DNA of 64,000 bases. Source: Nocardia farcinica. Its GTDB lineage: Bacteria > Actinomycetota > Actinomycetes > Mycobacteriales > Mycobacteriaceae. The stretch covers positions 2,170,001 through 2,234,000 of the forward strand of contig NZ_LN868939.1 of the NCBI RefSeq assembly GCF_001182745.1. The letters run 5' to 3'. Below the pieces are notes generated by a model. The model searched no databases, was not told the DNA's origin, and saw only the letters and a program-made list of their open reading frames with translations. Position 1 is the stretch's first letter; the number at the start of each line of letters is the position of its first letter. Shown piece by piece: positions 27,790-36,374 of the stretch. The position numbers were made by a program, and so were the translations under genes.

Positions 27790-28584
27790 GTGGATTCGCA
27801 CGGTAGCCGCGGAGGACTGTTGCCGGGCAGCGGAATGGTGCGCTGGCGGCGCACCCGGTACGGCGAGTGCACGGTGCTCCGGCCGGCGGGCGTGCTGGAC
27901 GTCGAGTCGTATCGCCGCTTCGGCGACGACCTGGTCAAATTCGCGGTGGAGGAGCCGCGTGCGCTGATCGTCGCGCTGGACGACCTGGTGCTGGGCGGTA
28001 GTTCGATGCTCACCGCGTTCTCCGCCGCCCGGGCGCGGGTCCGCGAGTGGCCGGGCGTACCGATCCTGTTGGTGGTCGCCGAGGAGGCGGACCGGCGGGC
28101 GGTGCGCGCGGCCCTGCCGCAGACCGTGCCGGTGGTCGGCAGAGTGCCCGCCGCCGCGCAGGCCGTCGAACCGCCGTCCCGGCAGCGCAGCGAGCGGCTC
28201 GCCTTGTATCCGGACATCGCCTCGCCCGGCCGGGCGAGGCGGTTCCTGCGCGAGCTGTGCCGGGCGTGGGGTGTCGAGCACGCCGAGGCCGACGCCGAAC
28301 TGGTGGTCACCGAGTTGGTGGAGAACGCGCTGGTGCACGGCCGCGGCGACCTCGACCTGCGGGTGGAACTGCGGCCGGACGCGCTGACCGTCGCGGTGGC
28401 CGACGCCGATCCGCACGCCGCCGTGCTGCGGGAGGCACCGCCGGGCCGGATGCGCAGGCACGGCCTGCACGCCGTCGCCGCGATCGCGCGCGCGTGGGGG
28501 TGTGCGCCGCGCTGGCCGTCCGGGAAGGTGGTGTGGGCCTCGCTGCCGATCGCGGTCGCGCCCGGCCTGCTGCGCAAGCGCTGA
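27790..28584 (+). CDS. STAS domain fused to an RsbW-like ATPase domain
   Basis: The product is 264 residues. The N-terminal part (about 20-115) resembles a STAS anti-anti-sigma domain (TVLRPAGVLDVESYRRFGDD, then ALIVALDDLVLGGSS). The C-terminal part (about 140-255) is an HATPase_c kinase-like domain with the N box VVTELVENALVHG and a glycine segment RRHGLHAVAAIARAWG. Such domains form the partner-switching modules that control stress sigma factors, normally as separate proteins. Here antagonist and kinase-like domains are on one chain. The start is uncertain: GTG 27790 has a weak ribosome site, and TTG 27820 or ATG 27835 are options. Confidence 0.8.
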   Translation: MDSHGSRGGLLPGSGMVRWRRTRYGECTVLRPAGVLDVESYRRFGDDLVKFAVEEPRALIVALDDLVLGGSSMLTAFSAARARVREWPGVPILLVVAEEADRRAVRAALPQTVPVVGRVPAAAQAVEPPSRQRSERLALYPDIASPGRARRFLRELCRAWGVEHAEADAELVVTELVENALVHGRGDLDLRVELRPDALTVAVADADPHAAVLREAPPGRMRRHGLHAVAAIARAWGCAPRWPSGKVVWASLPIAVAPGLLRKR

Positions 28585-28598
28585 GCGCCGCCGTACCC

Positions 28599-28620
28599 GA
28601 CCGGGTTTTGGGTCCCGGTC
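28599..28620 (+). terminator. Hairpin after the STAS-ATPase gene
   Basis: GACCGGG (28599-28605) and CCCGGTC (28614-28620) pair perfectly across TTTTGGGT, 15 bases after the stop. There is no U-tract. The remaining 180 bases before the esterase gene hold no gene that I can support. Confidence 0.55.
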
Positions 28621-28802
28621 CCAGTGGTCCGGTGCCCGCCCTGGTAACCGGCACAATCTTTGCCCCGCCGGGTTCCGCGCACCGGCGGCGGTGTCGTTCA
28701 CTCGAGGTGGTCGACTCGGGGTCTGGTGGTCAGCGGTCCGGGGCTCGGGAATCGGGCCGGAGGACGGTCGGCGCGGGACTGACGGGGAAAGCGAGGTGCA
28801 CG

Positions 28803-29816
28803 GTGATCGGATCGGGTTCGGGGACCAGGCGCGGCGCCACCGCGGTGCTGATCGCGCTCGCCCTGCTCCTCGCCGGAGCGGCCCCCGCGGCGGCCGCCCC
28901 GGCCAGCGGCGGACAGCAGTCGCTCGCCCGCATCACCGAGATCCGGCCGGAGAACGACCGCCTGCTCGATCTCGAGATCCACTCGCCGGCGATGGACAGC
29001 ACCACCAGGGTGCTGCTGTTGCGCGCCCCCGATCCCGACCGCCCGGCACCCACGCTCTACCTGCTCAACGGCGCCTCCGGCCACGTCGACGGCAGCTGGC
29101 ACGACCGCACCGACTACCAGCGGTTCTTCGCCGACAAACAGGTCAACGTGGTGATCCCGCTCGGCGGCGCGGGCAGCTACTTCACCGACTGGCGCGCCGA
29201 GGACCCGGTGCTGGGCAGGCAGCGCTGGGCGACCTTCCTCACCGAGGAGTTGCCCCCGCTGCTCGACGAGCACTTCCACGGCTCGGGTGCCAACGCCGTC
29301 GCCGGCGTCTCGATGTCGGGCACGTCGGTGTTCCAGCTCGCGCTCGCCGCGCCCGGGCTCTACCGGGCGATCGGGTCGTTCAGCGGCTGCGTACGCACCA
29401 GCGATCCGCAGGGGCAGGTGATGGTCAACGCGGTCGTCGCGTCGCACCGCGGCAACCCGGTCAACATGTGGGGCCCGCCCACCGACCCCACCTGGCGCGC
29501 CAACGACCCCTACCTGCACGCCGACCGCCTGCGCGGCACCGCCATCTACATCTCCAGCGGCTCCGGCCTGCCCGGCCCGCTCGACAACCCCGCCGCCGTC
29601 GGCGGCGATCCGATGCAGCTGGGCTACCAGTTGCTCTTCGGCGCACCGCTGGAGGCGGTGACCGGCATGTGCACCCGGCAGTTGCGGGATCGCCTGCAGG
29701 AACTGCGCATCCCGGCAACCGTCGACCTGCGCCCCACCGGCACGCACGCCTGGGGCTACTGGCAGGAGGACCTGCACAAGGCGTGGCCGATGTTCGAGGC
29801 GGCGCTGAGCGAGTGA
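28803..29816 (+). CDS. Secreted antigen-85-type esterase (mycolyltransferase family)
   Basis: The product is 337 residues. A Sec signal peptide of about 36 residues is clear (basic RR, Leu/Ala-rich core, AAAAP cleavage region). The mature protein has the esterase-D/antigen 85 fold: nucleophile motif GVSMSGTS, an N-terminal LYLLNGASG block and the catalytic His in GTHAWGYWQ. Antigen 85 enzymes transfer mycolic acids to trehalose or arabinogalactan in the cell envelope, which fits a mycolate-containing organism. Genomes of this group have several paralogues, so the acyl acceptor is not predictable. GTG 28803 has GAGG upstream. Confidence 0.9.
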   Translation: MIGSGSGTRRGATAVLIALALLLAGAAPAAAAPASGGQQSLARITEIRPENDRLLDLEIHSPAMDSTTRVLLLRAPDPDRPAPTLYLLNGASGHVDGSWHDRTDYQRFFADKQVNVVIPLGGAGSYFTDWRAEDPVLGRQRWATFLTEELPPLLDEHFHGSGANAVAGVSMSGTSVFQLALAAPGLYRAIGSFSGCVRTSDPQGQVMVNAVVASHRGNPVNMWGPPTDPTWRANDPYLHADRLRGTAIYISSGSGLPGPLDNPAAVGGDPMQLGYQLLFGAPLEAVTGMCTRQLRDRLQELRIPATVDLRPTGTHAWGYWQEDLHKAWPMFEAALSE

Positions 29817-29834
29817 GCGGGCGGTCTGCCCACA

Positions 29835-29859
29835 GTTAGCTGGCCGGTGCGCCGGGTAT
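29835..29859 (+). promoter_or_regulatory. SigB/SigF-like promoter of the DUF6766 gene
   Basis: GTTA (29835-29838), 15 bases, GGGTAT (29854-29859), then nine bases to ATG 29869. With no ribosome site in between, the transcript is probably leaderless. Confidence 0.45.
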
Positions 29860-29868
29860 TCCCGGCGC

Positions 29869-30210
29869 ATGAAACACTTCCGTCGGTGGGGCGCGGTCTA
29901 CGTGCTCGTCCTGCTGTTCCTGGGCTCCTGGCTGGGGCAGTTCTTCACCCAGCTCGCGGAGTTCCGCAGCGAGCAGCAGGAGCACGGGCAGCCGTTCCTG
30001 TGGAACGACTACTGGGCCTCGTTCTTCGCCAGCACCTTCGAGAACTGGCAGAGCGAGTGGCTGCAACTGGTCTTCCAGGCGGTGCTGCTGCTCGGCGCCA
30101 AGCATTGGCTGTTCCGCGTCGACGCCGAGGATCTGGAGCGGATCGAACGCAAGGTCGACCAGATGCACAGTGCCCTGGGACGTTTGGAGGCCCGGGCACC
30201 CCAGCCGTGA
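29869..30210 (+). CDS. DUF6766 family membrane protein
   Basis: The product is 113 residues. A first hydrophobic helix (VLVLLFLGSWLGQFF) is followed by a polar segment (EFRSEQQEHGQPFLWNDYW), a second hydrophobic stretch (LVFQAVLLLGAKHWLF) and a charged C-terminal helix. This layout matches the DUF6766 family of two-helix membrane proteins of unknown function. No ribosome site is seen, while a GGGTAT promoter element ends nine bases before the ATG. Confidence 0.75.
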   Translation: MKHFRRWGAVYVLVLLFLGSWLGQFFTQLAEFRSEQQEHGQPFLWNDYWASFFASTFENWQSEWLQLVFQAVLLLGAKHWLFRVDAEDLERIERKVDQMHSALGRLEARAPQP

Positions 30211-30216
30211 GGCCGG

Positions 30217-31785
30217 CTAGCCGAACAGCCCGCCCAGCATGCCGCCGGACTGCCCGGCCTCCTGACCGCCGCCGGTGCCACCGAGCATGCCGCCGGGCGG
30301 CAACTCCGAGGGCTGAACGATGACGAATCCGCGCCCGCTGAACGACAACGTCATCCCTTCACCGGTGCTGCGGCCCATCAGCCTGCCCAGGCCGAACGAG
30401 TCGTTGCGCTTGATCCCGGTCTGCAGGCTCGACGACCACGCCACCGCGGCCTGCGGATCGGCGTAGGTGGGCTGGTCCACGTTCAGCACCACCGGCGAGC
30501 CGTGGGTGGTGATCGCGATCCGGCCGCGCCCGGTGAAGACACAGTTGAACAGGCCCGCGTTGCTGGCGAAACCGGCCGCGCCCTGCACCATCTTGATGTC
30601 GTAGCGCAGGGTCGGATCGAAGGCGAGCACGTTCGCTCCGTTGATGGTGAGCCCGTCGGTGCCGTCGAGGTCGATCAGGTGCACGTCGGCGGCGCCGTTG
30701 GCCAGGAACAGGTCGCCGCGACCGCTCACCTTCATCAACGGCACGCCCTCGCCGGTGAGCCGCTGCTGGATGGCGCGGCCGATCCCGCCCGACCCGAGCG
30801 CCTGGAACTGGAGTTCGCCCTGGTAGGCGACCATCGACCCGGCCCGGGCCATGACCTCGCCCTGCACCCCCACCTTGATCATCTTGCCGCCCTGCTTCTG
30901 GATACCGAGGCCGTTGACCTCGGCATGGCGGGGGTCGAAAAGATCGCTCTGCATCGGCAGCGCTCCTTGCTGGGGTGCGAAGGGGGGAGTGTGCGCGGGT
31001 ACGGGTGGACGGCCGGGACCGCCCGCTGGTGGCGGGTAGCCCGGATGCGGTGCGCCGGGCGGTGGCTGCCCCGGGAGGTGCGGCGGCGGATAGGCCGGGG
31101 GCATCTGCTGCCCGCCGGGAGCGCCGGGCGGTGGATGGCCGGCGGCGGGTGGATGGGGTGGGGCCGCGGGGTATCCGGTGGCGGGTGCGGGCGGGGCGGA
31201 ACCCGGTGGGGGAGCGGGATATCCGCCGCCGCCCGGTGCCGGCGCGGGGCTCGGCGGCGTCGGGCTCGGCGCCGGCTGCTCGTCCGCGGGGTCGTCGAGG
31301 TTCACCCCGTAGGCGGTCGCGATGCCCGCGAGCCCGTTGTCGTATCCCTGGCCGACGGCGCGGACCTTCCAGCCGGGTCCGCGACGGTAGATCTCCACGC
31401 AGACGACCGCGGTTTCGGTGGTGAGCCCGGCGATCGGGAAAGTCAGTGTGCCCGAATCGGATCCGATGGTGACGGTGAGCCCGCCCGCCGCCGCGAGCGT
31501 GGGCGGGCCGCTGCCGTCGAGGCTGGCGGTGACGACCACGGTCTGCACGTCGGCGGGCAACGCCGAGGTCACCACGTCCACCACGTCGGGCGCGCCGCGG
31601 CCGTGCCGGTAGGTGACGCCCGGCCCGGCGGGCTGGTTGAAGAACACGAAATCGGCGTCCGAACGGACCTTGCCCGCCGAATTCAACAGCAGCGCCGACA
31701 CATCCAGCGGTGCGTTACCCGCGACGGTGACCGTCAGCCGGTCGGCGGGGGCGGGCCGGTTCTCCCCGCGCGCGAGCACCGTCAC
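30217..31785 (-). CDS. TerD domain - Pro-rich linker - AIM24 domain fusion
   Basis: The product is 522 residues. Residues 1-170 are a TerD domain (DVSALLLNSAGKVRSDADFVFFNQP), but the usual acidic GDGDDE calcium loop is reduced to GRGAPD. Residues of about 175-285 are a Pro/Gly-rich linker. Residues of about 290-500 are an AIM24/TIGR00266 domain (GSMVAYQGELQFQALGSGGIG), followed by a Gly-rich tail with two GGMLGG segments. TerD proteins belong to tellurium and phage stress systems; AIM24 domains are beta-rich and poorly understood. I start at GTG 31785 because GGGGAG lies six bases upstream and it matches the usual TerD N-terminus. Confidence 0.85.
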   Translation of the reverse strand: MTVLARGENRPAPADRLTVTVAGNAPLDVSALLLNSAGKVRSDADFVFFNQPAGPGVTYRHGRGAPDVVDVVTSALPADVQTVVVTASLDGSGPPTLAAAGGLTVTIGSDSGTLTFPIAGLTTETAVVCVEIYRRGPGWKVRAVGQGYDNGLAGIATAYGVNLDDPADEQPAPSPTPPSPAPAPGGGGYPAPPPGSAPPAPATGYPAAPPHPPAAGHPPPGAPGGQQMPPAYPPPHLPGQPPPGAPHPGYPPPAGGPGRPPVPAHTPPFAPQQGALPMQSDLFDPRHAEVNGLGIQKQGGKMIKVGVQGEVMARAGSMVAYQGELQFQALGSGGIGRAIQQRLTGEGVPLMKVSGRGDLFLANGAADVHLIDLDGTDGLTINGANVLAFDPTLRYDIKMVQGAAGFASNAGLFNCVFTGRGRIAITTHGSPVVLNVDQPTYADPQAAVAWSSSLQTGIKRNDSFGLGRLMGRSTGEGMTLSFSGRGFVIVQPSELPPGGMLGGTGGGQEAGQSGGMLGGLFG

Positions 31786-31908
31786 GACGTACTCCCCGCG
31801 GCACCGGGCGATGACATCCAACTCACGGATCAAGTCTGGCGCGGATGCCGGTTCCGCGCCAACCCGCCGATGGTTGACCCGCCCTCCGCGCCGGGGCAAG
31901 GTGGGGCG

Positions 31909-32862
31909 ATGAGCAGCGACGAGGAGCGCGCCGGCGTCGGGATGACCAATCTGGACCAACCGCTGTTCGACGGCGCGCAGGCCACCAAGCGCGACCTCGT
32001 CGACTACCTGGAGGCCGTCGCCGACCAACTGGTCGGGCAGCTGCGGGACCGTCCGCTGTCGGTGGTGCGGGTCCGGCCGGGCCAGGAGAGGTTCATGCAG
32101 AAGAACCTCCCGAAGTACGCCCCGGAGTGGGTGCCGCGGGTCACCACCTGGGCGGCCAGCGCCCAGCGCACGATCACCTACCCGGTCTGCCAGGACCTGC
32201 GCACCCTGCTCTGGTTCGGCAATCAGCGCGCGGTCGAATACCACCCGACCCTGCTCACCACCGACCCCGAGGTCGGCCAGACCCACCTGGTCCTCGACCT
32301 GGATCCCTCGCCCGGCCAGACCTTCCGCCACGCCGTCCTCGCCGCCCAGCTCATCCGCACCGCCCTGGCGGCCGACGGCCTGTCCGCGGCGGTGAAGACC
32401 AGCGGGGCCAAGGGCGTGCACGTGTTCGTCCCGCTCCGGCCCGGCATCCCGCTCGAGGACGCGGCCGCCGCCACCCGCGCCGTGGCGGCCCGTGCCGAAC
32501 GCCTCGACCCGGCGCTCGCCACCACCGCGTTCATCCGCGACGACCGGGAGGGCAAGGTCTTCCTCGACGCCACCCGCTCCGGCGGCGCGACCGTGGTCGC
32601 CACCTACAGCCCGCGCATCCGCCCCGGCGTCCCGGTGTCCTTCCCGGTCACCTGGGACGAGCTGCCCGACATCACCCCGACCGACTTCACCATCGACACG
32701 GTGCCCGGCCTGCTCGGCGACCGGGACCCGTGGACCGCCCGCATGCCCGCACCGCAGTCCCTTCCCGCCGACCTCGTCGAGGAGGGGCACACCATTCCGG
32801 TCGCGCGTGTCCAGGCGATGCACGAAGGCAAACGCCGGGCGCGAGCGCGGCGCGAAGGCTGA
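31909..32862 (+). CDS. LigD-type polymerase/primase domain protein
   Basis: The product is 317 residues: the stand-alone PolDom of the archaeo-eukaryotic primase superfamily found in LigD. The catalytic DxD is in LVLDLDPSPGQ, and VKTSGAKGVHVFVPL is the conserved primer/NTP-binding block. Such proteins fill gaps or add nucleotides in non-homologous end joining or excision repair. No ligase or nuclease domain is attached and no Ku gene is nearby. It is divergent from the TerD-AIM24 gene with a 123-base shared region. GGTGGGG precedes the ATG. Confidence 0.9.
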   Translation: MSSDEERAGVGMTNLDQPLFDGAQATKRDLVDYLEAVADQLVGQLRDRPLSVVRVRPGQERFMQKNLPKYAPEWVPRVTTWAASAQRTITYPVCQDLRTLLWFGNQRAVEYHPTLLTTDPEVGQTHLVLDLDPSPGQTFRHAVLAAQLIRTALAADGLSAAVKTSGAKGVHVFVPLRPGIPLEDAAAATRAVAARAERLDPALATTAFIRDDREGKVFLDATRSGGATVVATYSPRIRPGVPVSFPVTWDELPDITPTDFTIDTVPGLLGDRDPWTARMPAPQSLPADLVEEGHTIPVARVQAMHEGKRRARARREG

Positions 32863-32899
32863 GTTCCGGACACCGCGTGATCGCGGACCGTCGCCGTGC

Positions 32900-34045
32900 T
32901 CACCCGGCGACCCAGGACAGCAGCCGTCCCCGGGACCAGCAGCGGCCGAGGCTTTCGGCGTGCAGGGTGCCGTGGCCGAAGACGGCCAGGCCGAGGATGC
33001 TGTGGCCGGAGGCGTGGCGGTCGCCGAAGGTGGGGACGGCGGGGGCGACGCCGACGCCCTCGGCCGACACCCAGGCGACGGGCCGGTGGGTGGCGGCGGC
33101 GTCGAGGCGGTGCAGGAATCGCAGCCGGTCGTCGCGGGCGAGGCGGGCCAGCGACCACGTGGTCGTGACGACGGGCAGGGTGCCGGGCGGCACGCGGGAG
33201 AGCGCGTCGGGCAGCAGGTCGACGGGGTCGCCGTGCAGCAGGAGGGGAGGGGCGGCAGTGGTCAGGGCGAGCTGCGCGTCCAGTTCGGCGGCCCGTTCGG
33301 TTCGGTCCGGCGGCAGGCAGGCGCGCACCCAGCGCGCGTTCTCCGGGACGGTCACGTCCAGCGGGTCGGCGTCGATCCCGATCCGGGCGACGACCTCGGG
33401 GATCGGCAGGGACGGGAGCGTTCCGTCGCCGACGACGGTCGCGCGCTGTCGCACGGGCGAGGCCGGGTCACCCAGGAATTGCCCGGTGCTGTAGGAGATT
33501 CCGGCGCGGTCGACGCTCAGGTCGAACCCGGATCCGGCGCCGACGCCGATCAAGGCCACCGACTCGGCGCCCACCCGGTGGGCCGCCGCGGCGACGGCCG
33601 GATACAGCACGGCATGCCGTCCGATCTCCGTGGACCGCACCCGCGGGTGCGCGGCGAGCGAGACGACCCGGTCGGCCGCGCTCAGCAGCGTGTCGATCGC
33701 GGCGGACGCGGCACCGTCGCCGTCCGCCGCCGCGAAGGCCGCGGCCAGCGCGGGCGCCTGCCCGGCGAGCGCGAGCTCGTGCAGGACGGCCAGCACGAAC
33801 GCCGGGCGCCGCCGGCGCGCCGGCGCCTTCCCGAGCGCGCGCATCGCCGCGGCGGATTCGCTCAGCGCGACGGCGACGCGGGCGTACAGCGGGGACGACC
33901 CGGCCATCATCGTCTCGCCGAATCGGCGATAGGTCTCGGCGAGCGTGCGGTCGCTGTCCCGGGTGTTCCGGCGGGGCGGCGGCGAGGTGGCCGGTGCGTC
34001 ACTCGATGAGGAAGGGGGTGTTGGCCTGGGCATCTCTCGAGGCAT
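32900..34045 (-). CDS. DUF2332 family protein
   Basis: The product is 381 residues. Characteristic parts are the N-terminal block FGETMMAGSSPLYARVAVAL and the region VALIGVGAGSGFDLSVDRAG, as in DUF2332 proteins of actinobacteria, whose function is unknown. The GxGxGxxL-like turn suggests a nucleotide or SAM site, but this is inference. ATG 34045 follows a minus-strand -10 TACGAT (34059-34054) by eight bases, so it may be leaderless; ATG 34033 is the alternative. Confidence 0.82.
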   Translation of the reverse strand: MPREMPRPTPPSSSSDAPATSPPPRRNTRDSDRTLAETYRRFGETMMAGSSPLYARVAVALSESAAAMRALGKAPARRRRPAFVLAVLHELALAGQAPALAAAFAAADGDGAASAAIDTLLSAADRVVSLAAHPRVRSTEIGRHAVLYPAVAAAAHRVGAESVALIGVGAGSGFDLSVDRAGISYSTGQFLGDPASPVRQRATVVGDGTLPSLPIPEVVARIGIDADPLDVTVPENARWVRACLPPDRTERAAELDAQLALTTAAPPLLLHGDPVDLLPDALSRVPPGTLPVVTTTWSLARLARDDRLRFLHRLDAAATHRPVAWVSAEGVGVAPAVPTFGDRHASGHSILGLAVFGHGTLHAESLGRCWSRGRLLSWVAG

Positions 34046-34319
34046 ATGAGTAGATCGTAACGTTGAAACTTCTATGCAAACCTGAGCGTTGATAGCCGAA
34101 ATAATCAGCCGATAAGTCTCAAAACGCGGAGCGGGTCCGCGACGGCCGGGAACGAGGGGTGCGATCACCGCTCGTCCCGGTCGGCCGAGTCGCCGGCGCC
34201 GCGCGGCAACCCGCGCTCCGGTGCGACCGAGCCCGCCCGGTCCGGCCGGGTGTCCGCACCGGTTCGGCGGTCCGAGGTCGTTAGCCTGGGGAGATCGGCT
34301 GCGACCCGGGAGGACACGC
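34046..34319. other. Intergenic region between the DUF2332 gene and the TerC leader
   Basis: The first ~90 bases are unusually AT-rich for this genome and carry the DUF2332 promoter. The rest is GC-rich without a supported gene. A plus-strand -10-like TAGCCT near 34282-34287 (in GTTAGCCTGGGG) could start the terC transcript. I see no match to the manganese-sensing yybP-ykoY riboswitch often found before terC genes. Confidence 0.5.
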
Positions 34320-34391
34320 ATGAGCATCGACGGTGATTCGGTGAGGCGGGAGGATGCGGTGGGGCGGCAGGTAGCGGCGGGGCGGGCATGA
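34320..34391 (+). CDS. 23-residue ORF translationally coupled to terC
   Basis: ATG 34320 has GGGAGG seven bases upstream. The frame reads MSIDGDSVRREDAVG and ends RQVAAGRA, with its TGA overlapping the terC ATG (34388) by four bases. The ribosome site here is much better than any directly before terC. The likely role is to deliver ribosomes to terC, either as a leader peptide or as the remnant of a longer gene. No family recognised. Confidence 0.45.
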   Translation: MSIDGDSVRREDAVGRQVAAGRA

Positions 34392-35602
34392 GCGTCTCGG
34401 CGCCGGTGTGGGCGGCCACCCTCGTGCTGATCGTGGCGTTGATCGGCTACGACTACTTCTTCCACGTCCGCAAGGCGCACACCCCGACGTTGCGCGAGGC
34501 GGCGGTGTGGTCGGCGCTCTACATCGGCATCGCGGTGCTGTTCGGCCTGGCGGTGCTGGTCTTCGGCGGCAGCGCCATGGGGGTGGAGTACTTCGCGGGC
34601 TACATCACCGAGAAGGCGCTCTCGGTGGACAACCTGTTCGTCTTCCTGATCATCATGACCAGCTTCGCGGTGCCGCGCGCCGACCAGCAGAAGGTGCTGC
34701 TGTTCGGGATCGTGTTCTCCATCTTCGCCCGCACCGCGCTGATCCTGGTCGGCGCGACCCTGATCAACCGGTTCGCCTGGGTGTTCTATCTCTTCGGCCT
34801 CATCCTGCTGCTGACCGCGGGCAACATGCTCCGGCCCGAGGGACAGGACAGCCATTCCGGCGACAACATCGTGGTGCGCCTGGCCCGCCGGTTCCTGCGC
34901 ACCAGCCCGCATTACGACGGCGACAAGCTGTTCACCGTGGAGAACGGCCGCCGCGTGCTGACCCCCATGCTGCTGGTGATGGTCGCGATCGGCGGCACCG
35001 ACATCCTGTTCGCGCTCGACTCCATCCCCGCGATCTTCGGCCTCACCCAGAGCACCTACATCGTGTTCACCGCCACGGTGTTCTCCCTGCTCGGCCTGCG
35101 CCAGCTCTACTTCCTGCTCGACGGCCTGCTCGACCGCCTGATCTATCTCAGCTACGGTCTCGCCGCGATCCTCGGATTCATCGGCGTGAAACTGATCCTG
35201 CACGCACTGCACGAGAACAACGTGCCGTTCGTCAACGAAGGCGAACCGGTGCCCGTCGTGGAGATCTCGACGGGCCTGTCGCTGAGCGTGATCGTCGGCG
35301 TGCTGATCCTCACCGTCGTCGCCTCGCTCGTCAGCCCCGCCGGCAAGGCGCAGACCGCGGTGAACAACGCGCGCCGCTTCGCCCTCCAGTACCTGAGCAC
35401 CACCTACGAGACCGACCTGGACCGGCGGGAAGTGTTGTACGCCAAGGTGGTCCGGGAAGCGGCCAACATCCGCCTGCTGCCCGAGAAATACCGGCGGCGC
35501 ATCCGCGAGGAACGCGAACTGCTCGAACTGCTCGACGACGCAAAGCAGGTGCACGAGGAGCGCGTGGCCGCCGCAGCGCAGGGGCGCACGCCCGAGCGGT
35601 GA
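34388..35602 (+). CDS. TerC-family integral membrane protein
   Basis: The product is 404 residues with about eight to nine membrane helices. The conserved TerC blocks are AGYITEKALSVDNLFVFLII and GGTDILFALDSIPAIFGLT, with paired acidic residues inside the membrane. Members act in tellurite resistance and, in studied species, manganese or calcium export; the ion cannot be told here. A TerD-domain protein is encoded 2.6 kb away. The start overlaps the small coupled ORF. The C-terminal ~70 residues are charged and cytoplasmic. Confidence 0.92.
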   Translation: MSVSAPVWAATLVLIVALIGYDYFFHVRKAHTPTLREAAVWSALYIGIAVLFGLAVLVFGGSAMGVEYFAGYITEKALSVDNLFVFLIIMTSFAVPRADQQKVLLFGIVFSIFARTALILVGATLINRFAWVFYLFGLILLLTAGNMLRPEGQDSHSGDNIVVRLARRFLRTSPHYDGDKLFTVENGRRVLTPMLLVMVAIGGTDILFALDSIPAIFGLTQSTYIVFTATVFSLLGLRQLYFLLDGLLDRLIYLSYGLAAILGFIGVKLILHALHENNVPFVNEGEPVPVVEISTGLSLSVIVGVLILTVVASLVSPAGKAQTAVNNARRFALQYLSTTYETDLDRREVLYAKVVREAANIRLLPEKYRRRIREERELLELLDDAKQVHEERVAAAAQGRTPER

Positions 35603-35642
35603 GCTGCCCGGTCACATCCGACAACCCATTCAGGGAGAATAT

Positions 35643-36374
35643 GTGGACATGGGTGAGACGATCGCGGGGCTTGTTGTCTGGGATGTCGACGGCACTCTGA
35701 TTCCCGCGGATCTGCGGTGGTTGAGGCGGGCTGTGGCACGCACCTACCACTTGGAAGAGTCGGAGGTCGTGTTCCCCGCATCGCGCGTTCACGGCTACAC
35801 CGACGAGTCGATCGTCATCGACACGGCCATCGCCTCCGGAGTCGCCGAGGTGGCGGCGGAACAAGGTTTCGGTCGGTACCCCGATGTGCTCATGGATGTC
35901 ATGGTCCGGGGCGAGGCGGAACTCGCCCGTGAGCAGGCCGCATACCCCGGCGCCGCCGACACCATCGCGGTCCTCGCAAAGAACGGGTTCGTCCAGACCG
36001 TCCTCACCGGCAACTTGCGTGTCTCGGCCGAACTCAAGCTCAGGGTGGCGGGTCTCGGTGCCGACCTCGATCTGAACCTCGGTGCTTTCGGTTCGGATGC
36101 GCGCGAGCGGTTCGACCTGCCCGCGTTCGTTGTCGATCGATTTCAGGCACGGTTCGGCCATCCGCTCGACCGGGGACGAACCGTGATCATCGGCGACGCG
36201 CCGAACGACATCGCTACCGCACGCCACGCAGGCTTCGGGGTTGTCGCGGTAGCGCACAGAATGTCAGTCGATGAGCTGGCGCAGCATTCACCCGATGCGA
36301 TTGTCAACAGCCTGGAGCCCGATGCAGTGCTGTCGGCTATCCGGGTAGCGATGGAGCCGACCAGGAGTCGTTGA
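35643..36374 (+). CDS. HAD-superfamily phosphatase
   Basis: The product is 243 residues. HAD motif I is VVWDVDGTLI with nucleophile Asp14 and acid/base Asp16, motif II is VLTGN, and motif IV is VIIGDAPNDIATAR. The cap lies between motifs I and II, as in phosphoglycolate-phosphatase-like enzymes. The substrate is unknown. AGGGAG (35632-35637) precedes GTG 35643. It is the first gene of a stretch with visibly weaker GC3 bias than the chromosome on either side. Confidence 0.88.
   Translation: MDMGETIAGLVVWDVDGTLIPADLRWLRRAVARTYHLEESEVVFPASRVHGYTDESIVIDTAIASGVAEVAAEQGFGRYPDVLMDVMVRGEAELAREQAAYPGAADTIAVLAKNGFVQTVLTGNLRVSAELKLRVAGLGADLDLNLGAFGSDARERFDLPAFVVDRFQARFGHPLDRGRTVIIGDAPNDIATARHAGFGVVAVAHRMSVDELAQHSPDAIVNSLEPDAVLSAIRVAMEPTRSR

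Noticed and set aside
31786..32823. Upstream extension of the TerD-AIM24 frame by over 300 codons
   Set aside because: The extension is antisense to the LigD-type polymerase gene and lacks TerD or other homology; GTG 31785 has a good ribosome site.
34160..34319. yybP-ykoY manganese riboswitch before terC
   Set aside because: No recognisable core motif; only a small ORF and ordinary GC-rich sequence were seen.
34165..34419. An 84-codon Pro/Arg-rich minus-strand frame
   Set aside because: It overlaps the start of terC and its coupled ORF, has no ribosome site and reads as low complexity.
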